A stretch of 44,918 nucleotides of DNA from Bacteroidales bacterium (GTDB taxonomy: Bacteria; Bacteroidota; Bacteroidia; Bacteroidales; Paludibacteraceae). The position numbers and the translations under genes are program-made. The notes under the pieces were generated by a model. It was not told where the DNA came from and did not search any database. It saw nothing but the letters and a program-made list of their open reading frames with translations. Each line of letters begins with the position of its first letter. Within the stretch, counting starts at the first letter, position 1. The stretch is from positions 1 through 44,918 of the forward strand of contig SUXD01000022.1 of assembly GCA_015061145.1 (NCBI GenBank), in the 5' to 3' direction. Positions 25,098-33,178 of the stretch are shown piece after piece.

Positions 25098-25978
25098 GAC
25101 AGTTCTCTCTTGTGTTTCCATCTTTTGTGTGTCCACAACCAATAGGCGGGATCATGCAGAATTGTATCTTCCATCATGCGGATGTATTTCTCTGTATCTT
25201 CGTATTCCGCTGATTCTCCCACATGATCGTCAATCAGTTTCAGTGTGGCTTCGTAATATCCTCGTTTTATTTTTTTTATGTCCACATAAATCAGCACAAA
25301 ATCTAATTTTCGTGCGATTCTTTCGCCGCCCACCAATACAGGAGTGTCCTGGTTCAGAAAATTGCTCCAGTAGTGCAAGTTTCTTTTGGAGGGCGTTTGG
25401 TCGGCCATCATAGCGAAAGAAATGTGCTTGCCGGCCTTTTGGTATTTGTACACTTCCCTGAACAGTTGATTTTTTTCGATTTCTGTGGTGTTGAATTTTG
25501 TGCGGAGTTTCAGGAAGAAACTGTTGATGAATTTGTTTTTCTGTTTCCTGTAAACGCCGGCCAGCGTGATGTCTCGGTTGTTGATGTACAAGCTGGAACA
25601 AACCATGTATTCCCAGTTGCCGTAATGTCCCAGCATCCATATAGCGTTTCTGCCTTGTTCGGAGTATTGCTTGAATAATTCGATGTTGGTGAATTTCATT
25701 CGACTCATCATTTCCTTTTCGGAAATGTGCATCAGATGAATTGTCTCGGCGAAAATGTCGCAGAAATGGCGGTAGAATCTTTTCTCTATTTTCTTTCGCT
25801 CATTTTCGCTCATCTGCGGAAAACTGTTAGCAATGTTCTGACGTACCACTTTTCTCCTGTATCCGATAAAATAATAGAGGATGAGATAGGTGAAATCCGA
25901 AAATAAGTACAAGACGCGTAGTGGCAGCCATGCGGCTGTCCATAAAACGAGATATGTCAGATAATAAATGATAATCAT
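25094..25978 (-). CDS. Lipid A biosynthesis-type lysophospholipid acyltransferase (LpxL/HtrB family)
   Basis: Inner-membrane acyltransferase that adds a secondary acyl chain to lipid A (or a related lipid). The product is 294 residues. One or two hydrophobic segments lie in the first 40 residues (TYLVLWTAAWLPLRVLYLFS). The catalytic HX4E is His118-Y-G-N-W-Glu123. Later landmarks are MMADQTPSKRNLHYWSNFLNQDTPVLVG and the C-terminal DPAYWLWTHKRWKHKREL, the usual 'W-x-H-x-R-W-K' ending. It is the middle gene of a three-gene envelope operon with a 105-residue unknown protein upstream and a GT2 downstream. Confidence 0.92.
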   Translation of the reverse strand: MIIIYYLTYLVLWTAAWLPLRVLYLFSDFTYLILYYFIGYRRKVVRQNIANSFPQMSENERKKIEKRFYRHFCDIFAETIHLMHISEKEMMSRMKFTNIELFKQYSEQGRNAIWMLGHYGNWEYMVCSSLYINNRDITLAGVYRKQKNKFINSFFLKLRTKFNTTEIEKNQLFREVYKYQKAGKHISFAMMADQTPSKRNLHYWSNFLNQDTPVLVGGERIARKLDFVLIYVDIKKIKRGYYEATLKLIDDHVGESAEYEDTEKYIRMMEDTILHDPAYWLWTHKRWKHKRELS

Positions 25979-25981
25979 TCG

Positions 25982-26302
25982 CTATTCGAATATTCCGATA
26001 GATTCACAATAGGCAAATTCCGCTTCGATAACTTGTTCAGTCATCTCTTTGGTAATGTGGTTCATGCCGTCTTCTTTCAGGCATTTCATTACAAAATCGG
26101 CCACTTCGTCTTCGTCGATGGTGATGTCTTTCGAAGCGCCGGCGTTTTCGTTGAACATCCCGATTTTTTCGTAGAATTCGTATATTAGGTCAACGATATA
26201 GTTTATGTCGTTACTGTCGTAATTCAATTGAAAATTGTCCGAAATGTACTTCTGTATAAAAATGATGTCTTCGTCGTCTGTCAGAAAATTTTGTGTTCCC
26301 AT
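25982..26302 (-). CDS. Acidic protein of unknown function (106 residues)
   Basis: No family identified with confidence. The protein is strongly acidic and probably all-helical, with segments TDDEDIIFIQKYISDNFQLNY, INYIVDLIYEFYEKIGMF and DFVMKCLKEDGMNHI. It has no signal peptide. It begins at ATG 26302 (MGTQNFL); the longer frame start at 26332 lies upstream of the predicted transcription start and is rejected. It ends three bases before the acyltransferase ATG and is first gene of that operon. A cytoplasmic accessory or regulatory protein is possible. Confidence 0.65.
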   Translation of the reverse strand: MGTQNFLTDDEDIIFIQKYISDNFQLNYDSNDINYIVDLIYEFYEKIGMFNENAGASKDITIDEDEVADFVMKCLKEDGMNHITKEMTEQVIEAEFAYCESIGIFE

Positions 26303-26318
26303 ATCTTGTGTTTTATAT

Positions 26319-26327
26319 GCAAAGGTA
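26319..26327 (-). promoter_or_regulatory. Promoter -7 box for the envelope operon
   Basis: TACCTTTGC on the minus strand matches the consensus. It lies 17 nt upstream of ATG 26302 and decides that start. Confidence 0.7.
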
Positions 26328-26380
26328 GACAATAATTGAAAATTGATAGCCGAAAATTAAGAAAATATAAATTATTGTAT

Positions 26381-26388
26381 TAAGTTTG
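26381..26388 (+). promoter_or_regulatory. Promoter -7 box for the DUF6377 regulator
   Basis: TAAGTTTG is a perfect -7 box about 25 nt before ATG 26414. No clear -33 was found. Confidence 0.6.
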
Positions 26389-26413
26389 TAGCGAATTTAA
26401 AACTGAAAAAACA

Positions 26414-28039
26414 ATGATGAGAAAAAGAAAAAACGCAGTATTATTTATGCTGATTTTTATATTTTGTTTTCTTGAATCCCCTTTGTTTGCGAAGATTCAG
26501 AATCCTGAAATTGATAATTTGCTGAAACCGCTCGACGCAGAAATCGCAAAACGTGATTATTATCAAAATCAAAAGCAAAATACGATAGATTCGCTCAAAA
26601 ATTTATTGTCGGAATGTACAAATCAGACTCAGAAATATGAATGTTTGAAACAGCTTTCCGATGAGTATGGCTCGTTTGTGTACGACTCAGCCTGGATATA
26701 TACCCGTAAAATGTACCAGATGGCTGACTCTATAGCCATCGAGAGCTATCGTATTGAGGCCAAGCTGAAGATGTCGTTTGTGCTTATATCCTCTGGTTTG
26801 TATACAGAGGCCAAATCGCTTCTGACAACCATTAATGTGAACGAGTGCACCGAAGAACAAAAATTGGAGTACTATGCCAACATGACTCGTTTGAATTTTG
26901 ATTTGCGCGACTATGTAAAGGATGAATATTTCTCTGAATATTACGAAAAAGAAGGTGTGGCGATGCAGGATTCAGTCGTGAAGTATCAAAAAGATCCTAA
27001 CCAAAAGGATATTGTGATTGGACAAAAGGAGATGCGCAGCGGAAATGCCGATTTAGCCATCGGTTATTTTGAGAAAGCTCTTTCCAATCCGGAAATTTCA
27101 GACAAGGATGTGGCGTTAGTCACCTCTTGCCTTGGTTATCTGTATTCCAATAAGGGGAATGATATGGAAGCGGTCCGAATGTTGGTAAAAGCTTCGCTTT
27201 GCGACATAAAAACAGTTACAAAAGAAACTGTAGCGCTGCGTAATCTGGCGAACAAATTGAGAAACTACGATGAACTCGACCGCGCCAACGATTATATTCG
27301 CATTGCCGATGAAGACGCGAAATTCTACAATGCCCGTCAGCGTATGGCCGAAATTGGGAATGTTTATACGGATATACAGCAGGAGCGTATGAAACTTATT
27401 GAGGAACAGCGCAACAACTACATCCGGTTCTTCATTGTCATGTTCTTGATGGTGATTATAGCGGCTGTATTGCTGGTGATTATTGTTAAACAATATCGCA
27501 AGTTGAACGAAACCAAAGATTTGATATTGAAGAATAATCAAGATTTGCAGCGTACCAATAACAAACTGCAAGAGAGCAATAAAATTAAAGAAGAGTATAT
27601 CGGCTATTTCTTCCGAATGAATTCCGATTTTATACAAAAGCAGGAGGCTTTGCAAAAACGCGTTACTAAACTGTTGAATAACAAAGATTTTGAAAAGTTA
27701 AAAAATGTCGTTTCCGAGGATGATTTGAAAGAACAGCGTGCCGATTTGTATAAGAACTTCGACAAGATGTTTTTGAAGATATTCCCCACATTCGTAGAGG
27801 AATACAATGCCTTGTTTGCCGAGAAAGACCGTGTGAGTCTCTTGGCAGCCGACACACTGGATACCGACTTGAGAATATTTGCCCTAATTCGTCTTGGTAT
27901 TAAGGACAATGTGGACATTGCCGAATTCTTGGGCTTTTCGGTCAATACCATATACACATATAAAACGAGGATTAAAAACAAATCGATTGTCGACAACGAC
28001 GAATTCGAGAAAAAAATCATGAAAATAAAAGCGGTTTAA
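26414..28039 (+). CDS. DUF6377-type membrane-anchored transcriptional regulator
   Basis: Likely local regulator of the sugar-utilization locus. Domain order (541 residues): a signal peptide or N-terminal anchor; a periplasmic region of TPR-like helices (~60-310, e.g. GNADLAIGYFEKAL, LGYLYSNKGNDMEAVRML); one membrane helix at ~337-360 (FFIVMFLMVIIAAVLLVIIV); a coiled coil; and a C-terminal helix-turn-helix of the LuxR kind (RLGIKDNVDIAEFLGFSVNTIYTYKTRIKNKS). This layout matches proteins annotated DUF6377 next to SusC/SusD genes in Bacteroides. It is inferred to sense a glycan or its breakdown product in the periplasm and control transcription directly. The precise ligand is unknown. Confidence 0.85.
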   Translation: MMRKRKNAVLFMLIFIFCFLESPLFAKIQNPEIDNLLKPLDAEIAKRDYYQNQKQNTIDSLKNLLSECTNQTQKYECLKQLSDEYGSFVYDSAWIYTRKMYQMADSIAIESYRIEAKLKMSFVLISSGLYTEAKSLLTTINVNECTEEQKLEYYANMTRLNFDLRDYVKDEYFSEYYEKEGVAMQDSVVKYQKDPNQKDIVIGQKEMRSGNADLAIGYFEKALSNPEISDKDVALVTSCLGYLYSNKGNDMEAVRMLVKASLCDIKTVTKETVALRNLANKLRNYDELDRANDYIRIADEDAKFYNARQRMAEIGNVYTDIQQERMKLIEEQRNNYIRFFIVMFLMVIIAAVLLVIIVKQYRKLNETKDLILKNNQDLQRTNNKLQESNKIKEEYIGYFFRMNSDFIQKQEALQKRVTKLLNNKDFEKLKNVVSEDDLKEQRADLYKNFDKMFLKIFPTFVEEYNALFAEKDRVSLLAADTLDTDLRIFALIRLGIKDNVDIAEFLGFSVNTIYTYKTRIKNKSIVDNDEFEKKIMKIKAV

Positions 28040-28148
28040 TCCTTTTGTGTTTTGATATTGTTTTTATTTCTATAAATCTTATTTAATTGATTTAGTGTGA
28101 AATAAATAGAAATGGCGATTTAAAAATTCATATATTTTTCTATATCTT

Positions 28149-28178
28149 GTTTTTGAATAATAAAAATAGCTATATTTG
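28149..28178 (+). promoter_or_regulatory. Promoter of the susC-led operon
   Basis: A perfect -7 box TATATTTG (28171-28178) is preceded at 21 bp by a TTG core (28147-28149). It lies in the most AT-rich intergenic stretch of the window and predicts a start near 28185, i.e. a ~147-nt leader before susC. Confidence 0.65.
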
Positions 28179-28209
28179 TAATATTAAAGTTGACTTTAAA
28201 ATCTGATTT

Positions 28210-28329
28210 ATGAGAGGAACACAAATTTATTCCTTTCCTGTATTCGATTGTTTATGTGATGGGGGACAAACGCTGTTTGTCACTCCACTTTCTTATTGCC
28301 TAAATTCAATTAACAATAGTATTAACTAA
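28210..28329 (+). CDS. 39-codon upstream ORF in the susC leader (possible leader peptide)
   Basis: The first ATG after the predicted transcription start opens a 39-codon frame (MRGTQIYSFPVFDCLCDGGQ at its start) whose TAA ends two bases before the susC ATG. The peptide has three Cys, an aromatic cluster and no recognised family. The placement suggests translational coupling or a leader-peptide control of susC. The frame could also be open by chance, since random AT-rich sequence rarely but sometimes runs this long. No Shine-Dalgarno is expected in this phylum, so initiation cannot be judged. Confidence 0.35.
   Translation: MRGTQIYSFPVFDCLCDGGQTLFVTPLSYCLNSINNSIN
28261..28286 (+). promoter_or_regulatory. 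Hairpin in the susC 5' leader
   Basis: GGGG-GACAAAC (28261-28271) pairs with GTTTGTC-A-CTCC (28275-28286) with one bulged A and one G-U. The loop is GCT. It lies 46 nt before the susC start and has no T run, so it is more likely an RNA control or stability element than a terminator. Confidence 0.5.
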
Positions 28330-28331
28330 AA

Positions 28332-31300
28332 ATGAGAATCGTGAAAAGAATTAAACGAATGATTTTCTCCAAAGTAGCCTTGTTTGCGCTGGCTTTGGGT
28401 ATGGGTCAAAGTGCTTTCGCTCAATCTCAAATCACAGCAGCTGGTGTGATTGTTGATGCATCGAAAGAACCTTTGATTGGTGTGAATGTTGTGGTTCAAG
28501 GAACCAACAACGGAACAATTACCGACTTCGACGGTAATTTTGAGCTGACTTGCCCTGCAGGTTCAAAACTCGAAATTTCGTACATCGGTTACAAAACACA
28601 AGTGCTGACCGCTTCTCCTTCAATGAAGGTGACCCTTCAAGAAGATGTTACCGAGTTGGCTACAGTAGAAGTTGTAGGTGTGGGTTATGGTACGATGCGT
28701 AAATCCGACTTGACGGGTGCCATCGAGTCTGTATCTGCCGGCGACATGAAACAAGGTGTCGTAACTTCATCAGAACAGTTGCTGCAAGGTAAAATCGCTG
28801 GTCTTTCTGTTGTGCAAGGTTCTGGTGACCCTGCCGCTGGTGCAGTGATGCGCCTTCGTGGTGGTTCTTCGTTGTCTGGTAATAATGCCCCGTTGGTAGT
28901 TGTTGACGGTGTGGCTGATGTGGATATGAACACAGTGCAATCTTCCGACATCGTTTCTATTGATGTGTTGAAAGATGCATCTGCATCTGCTATCTATGGT
29001 TCGCGTGGTGCCAATGGTGTTATCATCATCACGACCAATCGCGCTAACAAGAACAATGTTTCAGCGCAGTACAATGGCTATGTTGGTGTAGCAACCCCTA
29101 CTAGTCAAGGAAAGTTGGATTTGTTGGATGCCAAACAATGGCGTGAACAAAAACCAATGGAAGAAGATTTGGGAGCTGACACCGACTGGCAGGATGAAAT
29201 CATGCATAATGCAGTTTCGCAGTCACATGCTTTGACATTCAATGCATCTAATGATAAGTCAGGTGTGAAAGGTTCTGTTTCTTATCTGAATTCTCAAGGT
29301 ATTGTTAGAACTTCTGAATTGAAGCGCTTGGGCGCAAGCCTTACAGGTTGGACAACTTTGGTGGATGATCGTTTGCGTTTTGAGGTAGGCTTGAATAAGA
29401 ACAAAGACGACTATACTGATTTTATGGGTGATGGTGCTGCTATAAAATACAAAACTGTATTCCAAAGTGCATATACAGCGAACCCAACTCAGCCGGTATA
29501 TGACGAAAATGGCAACTTTTCGGAATTTCCAGGACGTTCATCAGGCGAACAGACCAACCCATTGAGTTTGTTGGAAGATAATGATTCGCATGTTACTAAA
29601 GAACGTTTCATGGGATATTTCAAGACAGATTTGGACATTATCAAAAATGAATTGAAAGCCACATTGAACCTGTCTTATAAATCAACATCAAATCACGATC
29701 GTTTCTACACTCCAAGTTATTCGCAGGCTACTCAAAGCATGAATAATGGTTTGGCAATTAGAAATTATGGTAATAATGATGAAAAGCAATTGGAGTTCTA
29801 TTTGAATTACGACAAGACATTCAATAGTACGCACAAATTGAATGTAATGGCGGGATATTCTTATTCTAAAGCTGGTTATGAAGGCTTTGGTTTGGGTGCA
29901 AGCCAGTTTGTGTTAGATGATTTCGGTTATAATTGTATCGATGCTTCAGCTAAAACAAATTATATATGGTCAAGTAAAACTGATAATACATTGGTTTCAT
30001 TCTTTGGTCGTGTGAATTATTCGTATGCAGGAAAATATATGTTGACAGCTACAGTGCGTGGTGACGGCTCCTCTAAATTTGGTGCAAACAACAAATGGGG
30101 TTGTTTCCCTTCAGGTTCATTGGCATGGCGTATCACCGATGAACAATTTATGCAGAACTCATCTAACTGGCTGGACAACTTGAAACTCCGTGCAGGTTAT
30201 GGTATTACAGGTAACCAAGGTGGTATCTCTCCATATACATCATTGGTAACATACAAACCTAAAGGAAATGGTGTTGTTGAGGTAAATGATGAAGGAAGAG
30301 AAGTTGCTCAATTGGAGTTGACAAGAGCTTATAATCCAGATTTGAGATGGGAAACTACAGGTCAATTCAATGTTGGTTTGGACTTTTCTTTGTTCAATAA
30401 ACTGAGCGGTACCATCGAGTACTATGACAAACGCACTTGGGATTTGTTGTATTACTACAAAATTGAGACAACTTGTTCGTTGATTCCATATCAATTGTTG
30501 AATGTTGGTAATATGAAAAACAATGGTATAGAAGTGACATTGAATTACAATATTTTCAACAAAGAGAACTTCTCTTGGGACGTAAACTTCAATATTGCGC
30601 ACAATCACAATGAAGTGACCAAATTGACAAGTGATCGTTTTAAAAGTGCAGATTTCAACTCGGGAACATTGCAGGATTTGCCTTCAAGCGGTACAATCTA
30701 TACGCAAAAATTAAAAGAAGGTTATTCTATCGGTTCATTCTTTGGTGCTAAAACTGCAGGATTCGATGAAGAAGGAAAACTTCTGTATGTTTGTAAAGAT
30801 GGAACAACGACAGCTGATCCGTTGCAAAAAGATGCAGATGGTAATTATGTAGTAAATTCTGACGAATATTTAGGAAATGCAATGCCTAAAGTAACAATGG
30901 GTATTGGTTTCAACTTTAATTTCTGCAAACATTGGGATGCGTCAATCAATGGTAATGGTATGTTCGGCCAGAAAGTTTACAATGCTACCGCACAGCAATT
31001 ATCATATTATAGTGCTGCTCAAACGCATTTGAATACACTTTCAGATGCTATGGGAAAAGAAACAGATTTGAAAGTTGCTTCAGATTATTGGTTGGAAAAA
31101 GCTTCGTTCTTCCGTATCCAGAGTGTAACGCTTGGTTATACCATCGACTTGAAGAAACTCAAGATGAATTCTTTGCGTATCTATGCTACAGTGGACAACT
31201 TGTTTGTGTTCACAAATTATTCTGGCGCAGATCCTGAGGTTTCTTTGGATATGAATGTAACGGAATTGGATGAGGCTAAAAAAAGATTCCCGGGCATTGA

Positions 31301-31361
31301 CAACTATAACAACTTCCCGAAAGCAAGAACATACATGATTGGAGTGAATTTGAAATTTTAA
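28332..31361 (+). CDS. susC-like: SusC-family TonB-dependent outer-membrane transporter
   Basis: Outer-membrane receptor that imports glycans with its SusD partner using TonB energy; 1009 residues. A signal peptide ends at QSAFAQS. Residues ~33-110 form the N-terminal carboxypeptidase regulatory-like domain (GVIVDASKEPLIGVNVVVQG, then FELTCPAGSKLEISYIGYKT). The plug begins near GVGYGTMRKSDLTGAIESV, with LKDASASAIYGSRGANGVIIITT. A long beta-barrel follows, ending in an aromatic C terminus (YMIGVNLKF). It lacks the N-terminal signalling domain of ECF-linked receptors, in line with control by the DUF6377 protein. Followed by susD after 25 bp. Confidence 0.96.
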   Translation: MRIVKRIKRMIFSKVALFALALGMGQSAFAQSQITAAGVIVDASKEPLIGVNVVVQGTNNGTITDFDGNFELTCPAGSKLEISYIGYKTQVLTASPSMKVTLQEDVTELATVEVVGVGYGTMRKSDLTGAIESVSAGDMKQGVVTSSEQLLQGKIAGLSVVQGSGDPAAGAVMRLRGGSSLSGNNAPLVVVDGVADVDMNTVQSSDIVSIDVLKDASASAIYGSRGANGVIIITTNRANKNNVSAQYNGYVGVATPTSQGKLDLLDAKQWREQKPMEEDLGADTDWQDEIMHNAVSQSHALTFNASNDKSGVKGSVSYLNSQGIVRTSELKRLGASLTGWTTLVDDRLRFEVGLNKNKDDYTDFMGDGAAIKYKTVFQSAYTANPTQPVYDENGNFSEFPGRSSGEQTNPLSLLEDNDSHVTKERFMGYFKTDLDIIKNELKATLNLSYKSTSNHDRFYTPSYSQATQSMNNGLAIRNYGNNDEKQLEFYLNYDKTFNSTHKLNVMAGYSYSKAGYEGFGLGASQFVLDDFGYNCIDASAKTNYIWSSKTDNTLVSFFGRVNYSYAGKYMLTATVRGDGSSKFGANNKWGCFPSGSLAWRITDEQFMQNSSNWLDNLKLRAGYGITGNQGGISPYTSLVTYKPKGNGVVEVNDEGREVAQLELTRAYNPDLRWETTGQFNVGLDFSLFNKLSGTIEYYDKRTWDLLYYYKIETTCSLIPYQLLNVGNMKNNGIEVTLNYNIFNKENFSWDVNFNIAHNHNEVTKLTSDRFKSADFNSGTLQDLPSSGTIYTQKLKEGYSIGSFFGAKTAGFDEEGKLLYVCKDGTTTADPLQKDADGNYVVNSDEYLGNAMPKVTMGIGFNFNFCKHWDASINGNGMFGQKVYNATAQQLSYYSAAQTHLNTLSDAMGKETDLKVASDYWLEKASFFRIQSVTLGYTIDLKKLKMNSLRIYATVDNLFVFTNYSGADPEVSLDMNVTELDEAKKRFPGIDNYNNFPKARTYMIGVNLKF

Positions 31362-31386
31362 TTAGAAATAAAAAATAAAGTATATT

Positions 31387-33162
31387 ATGAAAAATAAATT
31401 TTTAATTGCCATTTCGTTGTTGTGCTCCGTTGCTTTTTGGAGTTGCACCGATTTGGATGAAACATATTATTCAGAAGTGGATCCTCATAAAGTGGATGCT
31501 GGAGTGTTGGCATCTACAATGTATCCATCTCTTTATGGTGATTTTGGGGCTTCGCCTCGTTATTGCCCGTTTTGGTTGTATGTTTATACGATTCAAGCGT
31601 CTACTGATGAATTGGCTATTCCGGCTTGCGGTCAGCAGAGAAACTGGTTGGATCAGGGTATTTATATTCAGATGATGCAGCATAATTGGAATGCTGATAA
31701 TGTAATATTTGAATCTTGTTGGTCATATTATTACAAATTGGCATCTGCCGCTAATTCAATCTTGGCTAACAAAGACGAATATGGTATCCAAGATCAGTAT
31801 ATAGCTGAGGCACGTTTGCTTCGTGCGTATGCATATTATAATTTGATGGACTTGTTTGGAAATGTGCCCATTATTTGCGAAGATGACGGTTGCTCTGGTG
31901 CAATTCCTGAAAATTCTTCAAGAAAAGCCGTTTTTGAATTCATTGAAAGTGAACTTAATGATCCAATTATGGATAATTTGAAAGACAAACAGTTCGCAAA
32001 AATGGACAAAGGTGTATTGCATACCTTAAAAGCACGTTTGTATCTGAACTCAAAAGTGTTCTTAGGATTAGAGGATGATTCAGATGAGTATAAAGCCTAT
32101 TTGGAAAAATGTATAGAGGAATGTGATGCGGTGAAAGTTTTAGGTTATCAGATAGCACCGAATATTTATTCGAATTTCTATTATGACAATGGACCTACAT
32201 CTTCACCAGAGAATATTTTTGTAATTCAATACAACAACGATGGTTCTACGCTCGGTAACCGTACGCAGATGACTTCGTATTACAAAAAACAGGATTTAGT
32301 GTTTGGTGCAGAAATGTATCAACATACAACTGGTGGCTGGAAGTTGAATCCGGGTAAAACAGCGGACGATCCAGATGCAACATTCAATATTTTTGACAAG
32401 AGAGACAACCGTCGTTTGTCAATCCTTTGGGGACAACAGTATAATAAGATAACTGGCGAAAAAATTTTAGAAGATGGTCGTATGCTCGATAAAGAAGGAA
32501 ACATTGTAAACAATCCTCCAATTAATTATACGACATTCTTTGATAGAGGAATGGATGAAAGCGCAAAAATCGCAGGTAACGAAGGTCTGAAAAACTGTGC
32601 TTTCAATGGCGATGGTGCGCGTATCATTAAGTTTGAACTTGAAGCAAATCCAGGAGATTATGAATCAGGTGTGGATATGGTTGTGATGCGTTATGCTGAA
32701 GTGCTTTATATGAAAGCCGAGGCTTTGATTCGCTTAGGACGTAATGGCGAAGCAGTTCCTTTGTTTGAGGAGGTGTTGCAACATCGTGGATACGACTATG
32801 ACAATATTGAAAATGATGCTGTAACTCTTGATGGAAAGAAAGTTAAATACGATTATACTAAAGATGAAGGCAAAGACGCTACTTGGGCATGTGCTTTGAT
32901 GTCAAAACGCTGGTTGAAACCGACATCTTTGACGGATATTATTCCTGCTGAACCTGATTTGGAATTTATGGATCAGGAGTTGCGTCGTGAATTCATTTGG
33001 GAAAATCATCGTCGTACCGATATGATTCGTATGGGCAAATTCTTGAACGGAACATGGGGCGGTCACCTTACAGCTACCCAAGATCCGAACAAATTGATCT
33101 TCCCAATACCGGCTAAGATGTTGTCTGATAATCCAGAGTTGAAACAAAATCCGGGATACTAA
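31387..33162 (+). CDS. susD-like: SusD/RagB-family surface glycan-binding lipoprotein
   Basis: Lipoprotein that caps the SusC barrel and captures substrate. A lipobox (FWSC) places the lipidated Cys at residue 20. The TPR-rich fold has WSYYYKLASAANSILAN and AEARLLRAYAYYNLMDLFGNVPI, the SusD hallmark, and the C-terminal region has VVMRYAEVLYMKAEALIRLG and REFIWENHRRTDMIRMGKF. Length 591 is usual. Directly after susC; no SusE/SusF-type surface-binding proteins follow. Ligand specificity cannot be read from the sequence. Confidence 0.96.
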   Translation: MKNKFLIAISLLCSVAFWSCTDLDETYYSEVDPHKVDAGVLASTMYPSLYGDFGASPRYCPFWLYVYTIQASTDELAIPACGQQRNWLDQGIYIQMMQHNWNADNVIFESCWSYYYKLASAANSILANKDEYGIQDQYIAEARLLRAYAYYNLMDLFGNVPIICEDDGCSGAIPENSSRKAVFEFIESELNDPIMDNLKDKQFAKMDKGVLHTLKARLYLNSKVFLGLEDDSDEYKAYLEKCIEECDAVKVLGYQIAPNIYSNFYYDNGPTSSPENIFVIQYNNDGSTLGNRTQMTSYYKKQDLVFGAEMYQHTTGGWKLNPGKTADDPDATFNIFDKRDNRRLSILWGQQYNKITGEKILEDGRMLDKEGNIVNNPPINYTTFFDRGMDESAKIAGNEGLKNCAFNGDGARIIKFELEANPGDYESGVDMVVMRYAEVLYMKAEALIRLGRNGEAVPLFEEVLQHRGYDYDNIENDAVTLDGKKVKYDYTKDEGKDATWACALMSKRWLKPTSLTDIIPAEPDLEFMDQELRREFIWENHRRTDMIRMGKFLNGTWGGHLTATQDPNKLIFPIPAKMLSDNPELKQNPGY

Positions 33163-33178
33163 AAAAACAGGAACTTTC

